Shown here: in pieces, positions 54,970 to 64,000 of the stretch
Numbering within the stretch: position 1 is the stretch's first letter
Layout of the letters: every line of letters begins with the position of its first letter
Origin: Xanthostigma xanthostigma
Taxonomy: Eukaryota; Arthropoda; Insecta; Raphidioptera; Raphidiidae
Reading direction: 5' to 3'
DNA: 64,000 nt
Assembly: GCA_963575645.1 (NCBI GenBank)
Contig: OY754466.1
Span: 39,774,001-39,838,000, forward strand
Made by a program: the position numbers and the translations under genes
The notes under the pieces: model-generated
What the model was told of the DNA's origin: nothing
The model's input: the letters and a program-made list of their open reading frames with translations, nothing else
The model's database searches: none

Positions 54970-55342
54970 ACCTAATTAAAAATTAGATCAGCGCGGCCGC
55001 AAACAAAGAAACGCTCTTCACGGTCGCATGACGCGAGCTGACTGTCCGTTTGCATCGCTGTCTATTAGAGGCCCCCTCCCCTCGCTTCACGCGACGTGAC
55101 GTGTTGCTACGTTCCTTTTTGACAGAGTTACAGAGGTGAGCGCCATTACCCAGTGAGCGCCATTCTCCCTCCCTCCCCTACATCTGAACTCATTGCAATT
55201 ACACGCTTAGTTGGCAAACTAACCGCGATGTTTGTCGATGTATTGGGAACGACAGTTTTCCAACGGATAAGCGGGAAAAATCTTCGAGACTCGATTCCCG
55301 TGATTGGCGAACTATTTACATACCTACAAGTTTGTACGGAAC
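54970..55342. other. Unassigned, CpG-richer
   Basis: Positions 54990-55190 are less A+T-rich, with AGTGAGCGCCATT repeated twice (55136, 55153). No gene was recognised; the 84-codon frame at 55153-55407 runs into a retroposon end. Confidence 0.4.
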
Positions 55343-55383
55343 CCTCGGTGCGCGAGTCCGACTCGCACTTGGCCGTTTTTTTT
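55343..55383 (+). repeat. Right end of lepidopteran-type short retroposon
   Basis: TACGGAACCCTCGGTGCGCG then GAGTCCGACTCGCACTTGG and a T run. From memory this is the characteristic 3' end of an abundant lepidopteran repeat, and it is the main taxonomic clue in the window. Confidence 0.7.
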
Positions 55384-55470
55384 TTTCGTATATCAATATT
55401 CGCTTGAATTCTGCGAAAGCGAATGGAAAAAAAATTGCGAATATTCGTTACATCTGACTATTCTGTATAT
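55384..55470. mobile_element. hAT-c end fragment
   Basis: AATATTCGC...GCGAATGG...GCGAATATTCGTTACATC matches the right terminus of hAT-c at 13.50-13.56 kb. The final CACTA is altered. Confidence 0.5.
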
Positions 55471-55721
55471 AATATCATTGAGCGGCCTATATATGGAATG
55501 AAATAAACAGGCGTGTGTGTAGTGTTATCAATTCTTTACTCATCTTATTCCGCAGCTCACGGGTGAGGAATATAATAGCATATCCAGGTATTTTAATCAT
55601 AAGTTCATAAAATAATATTAATATCGCTTAATAACGTGATTGTTATCATCATTTTAATTTATGAACCCAACAACAATGATGGATTTAATATCTGAAAAAC
55701 GTGTCTCAACTGAAACTAATA
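55471..55721. other. Unassigned
   Basis: Nothing recognisable. Confidence 0.4.
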
Positions 55722-56049
55722 TTCAAATAAATAAAATTATCTACCAGTTTTTTCAGACTGTATATTGACAAAAAATTATAAAATTATAATTAAATCGATG
55801 AAGTTTCGGTCAGGAAATAATCTAAAAAATATAAAAATGAATTAGTATCTACTTATTTTCTAATAGAATTAAGATTGATTTTTTTTATTTATTAGAAAAT
55901 AAGTAGATACTAAATCATTTTTATATTTTTTAGATTATTTCTGAAGAAGATCCAAATACGGACCGAACGTCATCTATTGAATTTTAATTTTATAGTTTTT
56001 TGTCAATATACAGGCTGAAAAAATTGGTCGATAATTTTATTTATTTGAA
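55722..56049 (+). mobile_element. Penelope-like terminal foldback with hammerhead-like motif
   Basis: The left arm 55722-55864 and right arm 55889-56049 are inverted: AATAAATAAAATTATCTACC faces GGTCGATAATTTTATTTATT, and TACTTATTTTCTAATA faces TATTAGAAAATAAGTA. The outer sequence is shared with the 47.7-48.3 kb Penelope-like element. The right arm holds a hammerhead-like motif. The left arm has lost the stem II part of that motif. Confidence 0.75.
55941..55971 (+). ncRNA. Hammerhead-ribozyme-like motif, degraded
   Basis: CTGAAGA, unpaired A, stem II GATCC/GGACC with one mismatch, GAA (one A fewer than the core GAAA), CGT and C at the cleavage position. The loss in GAAA predicts inactivity. 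Stem I pairs poorly. Confidence 0.5.
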
Positions 56050-56236
56050 GAGTTCTATTCAGACGTGAATCTATAAGATTTGAAACTAATAGGTATACCT
56101 AGTAGTAAGTTATATGACGGTGAGTTGTGACATTAAGTTCAAAACGTGCGAGTTTTATTAGTCACACAAGCCGTAATATCATTACGTACGAGACATACGG
56201 TATTTTTTGCACTTACGTTCCATAAAACATACATTA
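56050..56236. other. Unassigned
   Basis: GAAGAGTTCTATTCAGACGT directly after the foldback matches the sequence following the 48.3-kb element. The rest is unassigned. Confidence 0.4.
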
Positions 56237-56305
56237 CTAGCAGCCCGGTTCGGCTTCACTCGTATTTGTAGATTGCCTATTAATCTTTAATAGATAGATA
56301 GCAAT
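56237..56305 (-). mobile_element. Helitron-like right-end fragment (Hel3)
   Basis: A|CTAGCAGCCCGGTTCGGCTT then CACTCGTATTTGTAGATTGC, related to 49917-49960. Confidence 0.55.
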
Positions 56306-56488
56306 ATTAATTTCTTTTTTATTTGCAATGTCAACAAATTAGATACAAAAAGTCAGAATAAAAACATGTAAATGCAGAATAAAAATATCAATATAAAAAT
56401 TTACAAAAACATAATAATGTGTCCAAATTATAATATTGTTAGTCTAATTAAACACTTTTTTAAAATCATTAAAATTAGTGCATCTGAC

Positions 56489-56541
56489 GTGGATTCAAAA
56501 TTTTTAACAGTGTCGAACTTTGTTAAAAATTTTGAATCCAC
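56489..56541. repeat. Perfect 20-bp inverted repeat with 13-nt loop
   Basis: GTGGATTCAAAATTTTTAAC and its exact complement are separated by 13 nt. It sits just upstream of FB4 copy 3. Confidence 0.85.
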
Positions 56542-56571
56542 TATAGACACATTACGACGCAACGTTTTCAC

Positions 56572-57145
56572 ACGCTTTATATTAACTTCACTTATAAGTT
56601 TATATGTATGTATGTATGTATGTTTGTTTGTAACCTTCGTTTGGACTACAGCAAGTGGTTTATTACTGTAGTATAATATGCCAGCACTGTAACTACAGTG
56701 GTTAGCCGTGCGGTCTAAGGCACGGGTCTTCGCTGACGTCAACTCTCGGAATCACGGGTCGTGGGTTCTAATCCCGTCCACGCCAAAAAAAAATTGTTTT
56801 TTTTTTCGGCAAATTTTTGACAATAAATCGAACTAAAAAGTGGAAAATAAATATAGTTTAAAAAAACTAAAAAACACGCTTTATATCGAACTAAAAAGTA
56901 GAAAATATTTTTTTTTAAATAAGCTTAAAACAATAGGTAGGTAATGAATAAAAAATACAAGTATTATTGTGAAAAAAAGCGTGGGGCGCTCGATGTACGA
57001 AAATGTGGAACAAAGCGCCCCACGCTTTTTTCACAATACTTGTATTTTTTATTCATTATTGTTTCAAGCTTATTTTTAAAAAAATATTTTTTATTTTTTA
57101 GTTCGATATAATTAAAGCGTGTTTTTTAGTTTTTTTTTTAAACTA
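56572..57145 (+). mobile_element. Foldback element FB4, copy 3, with tRNA-like head
   Basis: CACGCTTTATATTAACTTCA and a GTATGTATGTATGTATG run lead into the tRNA-like segment. A palindrome follows: left arm about 56848-56990, 23-nt loop 56991-57013 (CGATGTACGAAAATGTGGAA plus CAA), right arm 57014-57145. The loop has the same orientation as in copy 1. Confidence 0.88.
56688..56786 (+). pseudogene. tRNA-like segment (class II) in FB4
   Basis: TTAGCCGTGCGGTCTAAGGC (A-box-like, 56702-56721), a long middle GTCTTCGCTGACGTC...TCTCGGAATCACGGGTCG, and GGTTCTAATCC (B-box-like, 56764-56774) resemble tRNA-Leu or tRNA-Ser with a long variable arm. CCCGTCCACGCC forms the 3' side. No clear anticodon arm is seen. 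It is probably a pol III promoter unit of SINE origin. Confidence 0.6.
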
Positions 57146-57430
57146 TATTTATTCTTGAATATAGCCGTATTTATCCGCCATTGACTACGAATTACTGCTG
57201 CCTGTTATACCTAATAGCATAATGAGATCATCTAAAATATTTCGTAAGTCATAAAAAATAAAAAAAGTCTCCCGCTTTTCAAAAATACTGAAATATGTAA
57301 TTTCTTATTTCTTACCAAAAACCTAAATATGAATTTACATATGTCTAACTTGAGAAATGGTTCCACATATAAATTTTCATTCCCTATTTCAACCCTTTCG
57401 GCTTTTTTGAGACATATTTAAGAGCAATCA
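57146..57430. other. Unassigned
   Basis: Nothing recognisable. Confidence 0.4.
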
Positions 57431-57510
57431 AGAAGACCAGCGCTAGAAAACTAGTAGTCAAATCTAGCAAGGAATCTAGTGGCAAATCCAGCCTCGTGTG
57501 CAGCGGCCTT
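57431..57510 (-). mobile_element. MITE-B terminal fragment
   Basis: In reverse: AAGGCCGCTGCACACGAGGC, TTCCTTGCTAGAT and ACTAGTTTTCTAGCGCTGGT, matching the left end of 21934-22352. Confidence 0.75.
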
Positions 57511-59390
57511 GAGTCAAAACAACCATCGTCAAATAATTGCATAAAAACAACACTAACTCTATAAAATTATAATATTTTACACGTTGATGTTACCAAGCAG
57601 ATATATATATATATATTTTTTTTTGTTCTTTTACATTTGAATTTGTAAGGAAATCCCGTGGACATCACAATAACAAAATTAATATAAATACCTACTACCT
57701 ATATGCAGTATATTTAGAAACGGAATGAATATTTTATTGTAATTAATGTGTTAATGTCGCTATTCTGTATGGCCAATGCAAGAATTTATGCTATTGTTGA
57801 TCTTTTGTCTATGTCTAACAAATTCAACATTACATAAATTAAAGTGAGACAAAAATTTAACAGCGCTGTAAATTAAAACACTGATCGGACACAATAGCCA
57901 ACATAAGTGTTTATATCAATTTATATGCATAACATATTAAAGTATTTGTCTTTAATAAGAGATTGATTAAAGTGAGGTTATCTCTATTTCATTAATTTTT
58001 AATGAACTTTGACTTCGTTGACTGATTGACACTAATATTCACGAGGTCGTTAAAACATGTGATGTCTATATTTAAAATAAAAATGTAACTGTTCGTTTGT
58101 TCAAAATCTTAAATCTCCGAAAGTTCTTTACGGGTTGCTTTGAAATTTTGACACACCGTTGCACTCGAATACGCCCGTTTTTATTTACCTATTAAATAAA
58201 TGTATATATGTCTATCTATCTATAGATGTCACACCTGTGACATGCTTTTATTGAAAAACAGCAACACAAAAGCAACACACACTATACTAAATATTTTACG
58301 AAAAATAATTATTACTGTACGTATTTAATTAATAAACTGATAATGTTTTTCTCAAATATTTTCTTATTTATGGTAACCTTATGAAAATTTTATATGAATT
58401 TATATATTATTTCGGTTGAGTTTGAAGTACAAAAAAATATACCTCAGCAGTTTCCGATAGTAAATTTCGAGTTGAACAAAAAAACTATTTAAACTTTTTT
58501 TTTTGTGTCTAATAGCTGATACACGAATAAATTATTTACTGTTACCACTTTCGGTGAACACACTGTACTGTTCTCATACCGTTATGATATAATTTATTTA
58601 ACGTATTATTGGGATCCTTTATAGTTTATATGGACTAGTGTATCTGGCGGTGAAACTTACAACTAAAATCCTGTAAACATGGTTATGAATCGTACTGTTA
58701 ATCGTGAATTTTTTTGTTATAATAATAAAAAACGTTGAATAAATTAATAAATGACCCATTATGGAACCTGCGAAGTTTTAAAACAGATAAAAAGTTAATC
58801 TGTATAGTACTTATAGTAGTATTTATTGCATTTCAAAAAATTCACAATTGCCCTGTATACTATTGGGACTATGGGAAACTATATCCCAACGGCGCTATGT
58901 TTTTAAAGCTCCGCCCATTTAACGGATCCCAATACCACTGTAATTTCTTTTTTTATGTGGTGATAATGAATTTTGAAGCCGATTCACATTGTTGTGTTAT
59001 AATATGTAAAAAGTAGAGTTCAGTGTCAAGTTTTGGGCGGACAAGCTACCTAAATCATACTAAACGAATTATGACATGTCTTTTCCCAAACCGTAGCTAT
59101 CTTGAGTTATGTATTTGGCAGCAAACGTGTCAAGTATCCGAGTTAACAGTCTGAGTGAACACACTATATAGAGGCACATAGGACATAGGCAAAGACAGAT
59201 GCGCGTATAATACATAATATATTCAGAGCAGGAGGTTGGCATTCAGTTGCTGCAAACATTCTGTGTAATTCATCTGAGTGATGCGCCGTGGATATGAAAA
59301 AAGACGCGAGAAAACTCACCTCACGCATCAATAAACCTACAGCGAACGCGAAATACTGAAAGTTGAAAGCCTGGCCTCAAATACAATTCA
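57511..59390. other. Unassigned; (AT)n at 57599-57618 and a repeat-like block at about 58090-58200
   Basis: AATCTCCGAAAGTTCTTTAC, then GGGTTGCTTTGAAATTTTGA, reads like a dispersed insect repeat, but no second copy is in the window. The 93-codon plus frame at 58735-59016 has a hydrophobic stretch (LICIVLIVVFIAF) but no recognisable family, codon bias or context, so it is not called. Confidence 0.4.
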
Positions 59391-59884
59391 CTAGCGGTCC
59401 CGTCCGGTTTCACCCGGGTGTAAAAGAACGAATGAGTACACACATTCATCTTAGTTTACCGAGATGAATGTTGTGACCAAATTTCATGATGATCGGAGTT
59501 ACCGTTCAAAAGTTTTTGTCGATAAAAAGCAGTATTTATACTTTTTTTAACTAATAATTTTTTTTAATTAATTAAATAAAATTAAAATAAATTTAAATGT
59601 AAGCTCTACCGATAGATCCAGCTGGGGTTTTGTACTCACAACGCTAATATGAGTATATCTACTTAGTGCATTTCACATGAACAGAAGCTTATTTTTGAGA
59701 TACATTTTGCAAAATTTTTCATTAATGCTCCGCTCCTAATAGTCGTAGCGTGATATTATATAGCCTATAGCCTTCCTCGATAAATGGGCTATCCAACAAA
59801 AAAAAAATTTCAATTTGAACCAGTAGTTCCTGAGATTAGCGCCTTCAAACAAACAAACTCTTCAGTTTTATATATTAGTATAGA
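59391..59884 (-). mobile_element. Helitron Hel1, copy 5
   Basis: A|CTAGCGGTCCCGTCCGGTTT at the left and ATATTAGTATAGA|T at the right, reversed. Only a decayed trace of the tRNA-like segment remains near 59602-59625 (AGCTCTACCGATAGATCCAG). Confidence 0.88.
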
Positions 59885-61208
59885 TAACATATTTGCTACC
59901 TTGGTCCTTGACTAGCTATAGAGACGTTGATGACCTCAGCTATTTACTGTCTACAATCTACTTTGACTAGCTATATATAATAAAACTTACAGCGCCCGTG
60001 GTGGCGAATAGCGAAACATTTTGCTGGACTTAAAATACTAACAGGTTATGTACGTGATAACATGAAAATCACGCGAAAGTAACATTTTAATTTATTCGTT
60101 ATACTTTCAATTCACCAAGCAAAATAACAGGTAGAAAAGTTAGTTAAAGAATAAATATATACACTGCACTATACTTCTTGCTCTTTTTGTAAAATATTTT
60201 GACGTTCACCCGAAAATCCGACCAATGGCGTTGGTGTAAACGTAAAAAAAGTTTCACAAAATAATAATGTTTTATCCTAACCCAATTGCACACAACATTT
60301 CTACTAACTTTAAAGTTTTACAACTACACATTTCACAAAAGGTTAATAAAAAACACAAATAAATTCACAAGAGCAAACTGCAGATATAATACTCCACGTT
60401 TATAGGTTAAGTATTATGGTCTATGTGGCGGCCATTATCATTTTACCAGGCGAATGAATATTTATACCCTCGAAGTAAGACAGAATAGATTTATACCTGC
60501 AGTAAACATAATTATTCTAGGTGTTTTGAATTATCGCTATTTATTCAGAGGAATAGTGACCTGAAGAACAAATGAACCGAATAAATAACTACTTACGTTC
60601 TGTGAATATTGCCAATAGCTTCCATCGAGTGTCTACGAACTGAAGCACCTCTTTTTTTTAATATCAGCATTTGAATAAGGGTCGACATTCGGAGTTAAAT
60701 CAAGAGTTTCGCCTTAATGCGCGTACGCTGTGCTGTGCGAGTAACATAACTTTACATATTATCTTCCCTTATTCCTCCGAGAACGCGTGTAACGAATTCA
60801 GGGTTATATTGTCTTATAGTGAGGAATGGCTCGTAAAATGTTTCAATTCAAATATTATCTGCCTGCCCCTGCAGTACGTCTGTTTGTTTTTATCTGCACT
60901 TTGCTAAAATTGTGTAAATTAAACGCGAAATTGGAATGGAAACCTCTCTGCAGACCGATTTCATCAAAAATGCTTGCGTATAATATAATTGAAGACTCTC
61001 GCACTCAAAAACACTTTCGTTCATTTCGGGTTCATAGACGTCTTATTCTTACAGATCGGGTACTTCGCGATTTGTTTCTTATTCAACTTGAATTTTTACC
61101 TGCCATCTCTACTATGGTAGGGAAGTACAGAATCTAGTACGATTTTTTTTAAATAATAATAGATCTTCACGTCCTACCACCCTAAGTATTATCTCTCTGC
61201 GATGAAAT
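59885..61208. other. Unassigned
   Basis: Frames at 60671-60907 and 60826-61137 overlap out of phase, lack known domains and have no supporting context. No element ends were recognised. Confidence 0.4.
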
Positions 61209-61216
61209 GTTTTCTC

Positions 61217-61877
61217 TAGTGATGAGCAAAATCGGTCTTGATCTTGCAGTCTTGGTCTTGGTCTTGCATTTTTGCAAGTCCCAAACCAAGACCATACGTA
61301 CTTACACTAGCAAAACCAAGATCAAGACAGAGTATGCAAGAACAAGACCAAGACCAAGACTAATGCTAGGTTGCAGAAAGAATTTTTCAAAAAATTTGAT
61401 TTGACAAAGACCTTAGATTGTAATCATGTAATTTAGAGTTTCCATACATCAGGAGTAGTCTAATGTCGTATTCAAACTCCCTGTCATCTAGAACATTAGA
61501 TTGTACTCACACAAAAACAAATTATTGTTCTGCATAGAAAAAGATCACTTTTCAAGCTAAATTTTGATCAAAATGCGTAGAAAAACGCTGTTTCGAAATG
61601 GAAACTGTACAAGAAACGATGCTAAATACATGACGTATACACAGTTTAAGAAAAATATCGTTTCAATCTATCAATTATTGTTCGAGCAGGATCACTAATT
61701 AAAACTCTACTATGCTTTTTATATGGAGAAATATGTATGTACACACTTTAAGGTGATTGTCAAGTCAGGTTTTTTAACATCCCTTTCTGCAACCCAGCAT
61801 AGTAGTATTTGAGCAAGAACAAGACCAAGACCAAGACTGTCTCAGTCTTGGTCTTGGTCTTGCTTTGCTCATCACTG
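61217..61877. mobile_element. hAT-like element (hAT-f) with hexamer-repeat ends
   Basis: Termini TAGTGATGAGCAAA and TTTGCTCATCACTG are inverted and flanked by a perfect 8-bp duplication GTTTTCTC (61209-61216, 61878-61885). Next to each end are runs of CTTGGT/ACCAAG (CAGTCTTGGTCTTGGTCTTG). Further in, GGTTGCAGAAAG...TTTGATTTGACAAAGACCTT and its complement at about 61751-61800 form a subterminal inverted pair. No transposase is present. Confidence 0.93.
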
Positions 61878-61941
61878 GTTTTCTCCTTTGATATCTAAAA
61901 AACGGAGCGACATACAGTACGAATTTTAAAAGCATCTGGTC

Positions 61942-62487
61942 TAGGGATGAGATTATTAGCTACTTTCAAGTAACAGGTACTTTGGCGACTGCGACTTTCA
62001 AATACCTGTGATTTTTAACTGCGACCCGTGATCGCTGGTAACCTATGCGCATGCAGTGCAGATAAATATAAGCGACCGGCGTTCGCCGACCACTTGAATG
62101 ACTATGCACGTGCAGAGCAGAGATATTAATATATTGATTTCAGCGAACAGTGATCACAGGTAAAATATCGTTCGGTGCTAAAACAGCCCATGCACAATAT
62201 TATTATGTATTAGTATAACATTACACCTAAAAAATGCTTGTAATGATGCATTATTGAAAGGTACGACTAAGTTATAAGTATATAAAGTATACATATTTTA
62301 CATTAGTGATCACATTTCTTTATTAAAATGGGTAATACATTTAGTTAAAAAAAATTTCCTCGTAAGTTTTATAAATTATACTGGGTCCCTTTCAGTAACA
62401 GGTAGCTACTCTGAAGTCACTGCAGTGAACCGTGAAATCCAAATATTAGCGACTAAGTAACAGGTAGTGAAATATCACTCATCTCTA
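61942..62487. mobile_element. hAT-like element (hAT-g)
   Basis: Ends TAGGGATGAG and CTCATCTCTA, with a perfect 8-bp duplication ATCTGGTC (61934-61941, 62488-62495). AGTAACAGGTA blocks recur near both ends. Non-coding. Confidence 0.93.
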
Positions 62488-62495
62488 ATCTGGTC

Positions 62496-62901
62496 TATGA
62501 AAGGCTGTCCTAACCTTATTGCAGAAGAGCGCACATGCATTTTATGTTAGTAATTTGCTGTTTATGTTACTTTTCTAGATCTTAGCCAAATATTATCGCA
62601 TTCATATAATTTGACGCGATTTAATATAGCAATTTATTTTATCAATCAACACGTGAGGGAAATAAATAAAAATAAATTCAGTTTACTTATATTATCTGTG
62701 CGATGGAAAAAAATGATTGTTAATTAAATAATTTATGTTAATGGCTGCAGGACTATTCTGGCAGACTTTACAATTTTAAATTCTTTATCTTGTAATCAAT
62801 CTTTACAGCAATATTTTATTCAATTCACAAATGAGGATACTTTTTCAATGCCGGATCTTAGACTATAAAGTCACTGTCAAATCAAATTTTTTGACAATCC
62901 T
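62496..62901. other. Unassigned; hAT-f-like sequence at about 62865-62901
   Basis: AAGTCACTGTCAAATCAAAT then TTTTTGACAATCC resembles the subterminal sequence of hAT-f. It resumes after the next element as CTTTCTGCAAC. Confidence 0.45.
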
Positions 62902-63780
62902 TAGTGTTGGGCATAATCGATATATTTCAATAATCGAATGAATCGAAATAATCGGTTTTTATAATCGAATGATCATTCGAATTATCGATTATGAATGATG
63001 CGCAAATTTGGCAATTATTAATTTCGTTTTATTTACTTTTACAGTATAAGCGAATGATCATTCAAAATATCGATTATGAATTATGTTCTAACTTTGCAAT
63101 TTCGATTTGTTAATATTACTTAACATAATATTAATAATGGAATCACTGGTATGATCGAATAGAAATAGAAATATAATATTTGTTATGCCCTAGATGGATA
63201 CATCGTCAATTTACATAATGAGTTAAACATTAAAATTGAAATTTAAAAAATCCTTAATCTCATAAAAACAATTTTTTAGGAATTTGATTTAAGTTTTATC
63301 TTAAATTCTTTACCACACTGAATTTGCAGTTAAGCTATTTGGTAGTTTATTAAATAAAACACTGCCAAAGTAGGATGGATTTTTCAATCTGCATTTCTTT
63401 AGTCTAATATCTTGATTGTTTCTTATGTCATGATTATGAATATAATTTAAATTAATACAAGCACCGCGTCACTTCATTATTCAACTATAAGTTAACACTA
63501 AGTACAACAAAGTATGTACAATCGAAACACCCCCACTTTCCAGTGCTAGCAAAGACTTCCCATTTCAGTGCATGTAGATGCAGAAACCAAATAATATATC
63601 GATATATCACATTATATAATCGACAGTGGACATAGCAATAGTACTGTGTCGGGATTAATATTCATTTCATATTTCATAATCGATTCAAGCGAATCTCGGT
63701 TGCCATAATCGAATGATCGTTTAATTATTCGGCCATAATCGAAATATTTCGATTATATCATTCATAATCGCCCAACACTA
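62902..63780. mobile_element. hAT-like element (hAT-h) with AATCGA-rich ends
   Basis: Ends TAGTGTTGGGCATAATCGAT and CATAATCGCCCAACACTA are inverted. Several ATAATCGAATGATCATTCGA-type palindromes lie next to each end. I could not find an 8-bp duplication, so the superfamily call is tentative. The long interior is A+T-rich and non-coding. Confidence 0.65.
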
Positions 63781-64000
63781 CTTTCTGCAACTTAATGTTT
63801 AAAATGTACAATTTTTACTCGGTTTCTTTATTCTCAATTGTAATTATGCTGATCTATTCGCGCGTTTGCGAGGTGATAAAATCTGCAGTAAGCTAGCCAA
63901 CCCGCAGTATAAAATGTAGCTGCAATGACAGCGGCCGCATATAAAACGTTTAACGATATTTTGTCGCAAATGTGAATATAATTACATGTAATTACCAACT
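63781..64000. other. Unassigned window end
   Basis: Starts CTTTCTGCAAC, apparently the continuation of the hAT-f-like sequence before hAT-h. Nothing else was recognised. Confidence 0.4.

Noticed and set aside
58735-59016. 93-codon frame with a hydrophobic segment
   Set aside because: No recognisable family, no splice or promoter context, and a composition like the surrounding A+T-rich DNA.
60671-61137. Two overlapping plus frames (78 and 103 codons)
   Set aside because: They overlap out of phase, with no domain and no repeat or gene context to support either.
62894-63788. 8-bp target duplication for hAT-h
   Set aside because: Flanking 8-mers ACAATCCT and CTTTCTGC do not match, so I did not claim one.

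Overview
The window is A+T-rich animal nuclear DNA with no recognisable host protein-coding gene, no intact tRNA or rRNA gene and no CRISPR array. Open frames are short and lack conserved domains, except four groups of decayed transposon or retroelement coding sequence. Several repeats look like the abundant dispersed repeats of moths and butterflies: Helitron ends closing in an ACCCGGGT hairpin plus CTAG|T, a short element ending GAGTCCGACTCGCACTTGG, and elements opening TTAACCGACTT. A lepidopteran is the best guess. This rests on recollection of these families, not on a search.

Layout. 0-7 kb: three copies of a 630-bp inverted-end element (MITE-A), a LINE 3' end, a triplicated Helitron 5' segment, a palindromic element (FB1) and a 145-bp tandem array. 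7.7-14.7 kb: hAT non-autonomous elements, a cluster of near-perfect palindromes at 11.6 kb, a TA-target MITE nested in a hAT element, and foldback FB2. 16-25 kb: inverted-repeat elements, a tRNA-derived SINE, Helitrons (one carrying a tRNA-Lys-like segment), and a 1.3-kb element with 252-bp inverted ends. 25-33 kb: hAT and Tigger MITEs with target duplications, Helitrons, and a deleted Tc1/mariner-like element. 33-40 kb: a duplicated segment, one copy of which holds a 309-bp foldback insertion with a hammerhead-ribozyme-like motif in each arm. 39-57 kb: two large foldback families, a second Tc1/mariner-like derivative, SINEs, a Penelope-like element with a GIY-YIG domain and a hammerhead-like motif, another LINE 3' end, a pogo-like helix-turn-helix fragment, and a second Penelope-like foldback. 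57-64 kb: mostly unassigned DNA, one Helitron, and three hAT-like elements.

No genes work together here. The biology is nested transposition: perfect or near-perfect 8-bp target duplications give the order of several insertions. The most interesting structures are the hammerhead-like motifs inside foldback or Penelope-like DNA (28.8, 36.4, 48.2 and 55.9 kb), and a palindrome family whose 23-nt loop is flipped in one of three copies while its arms change symmetrically. All comparisons were made by eye within the window.
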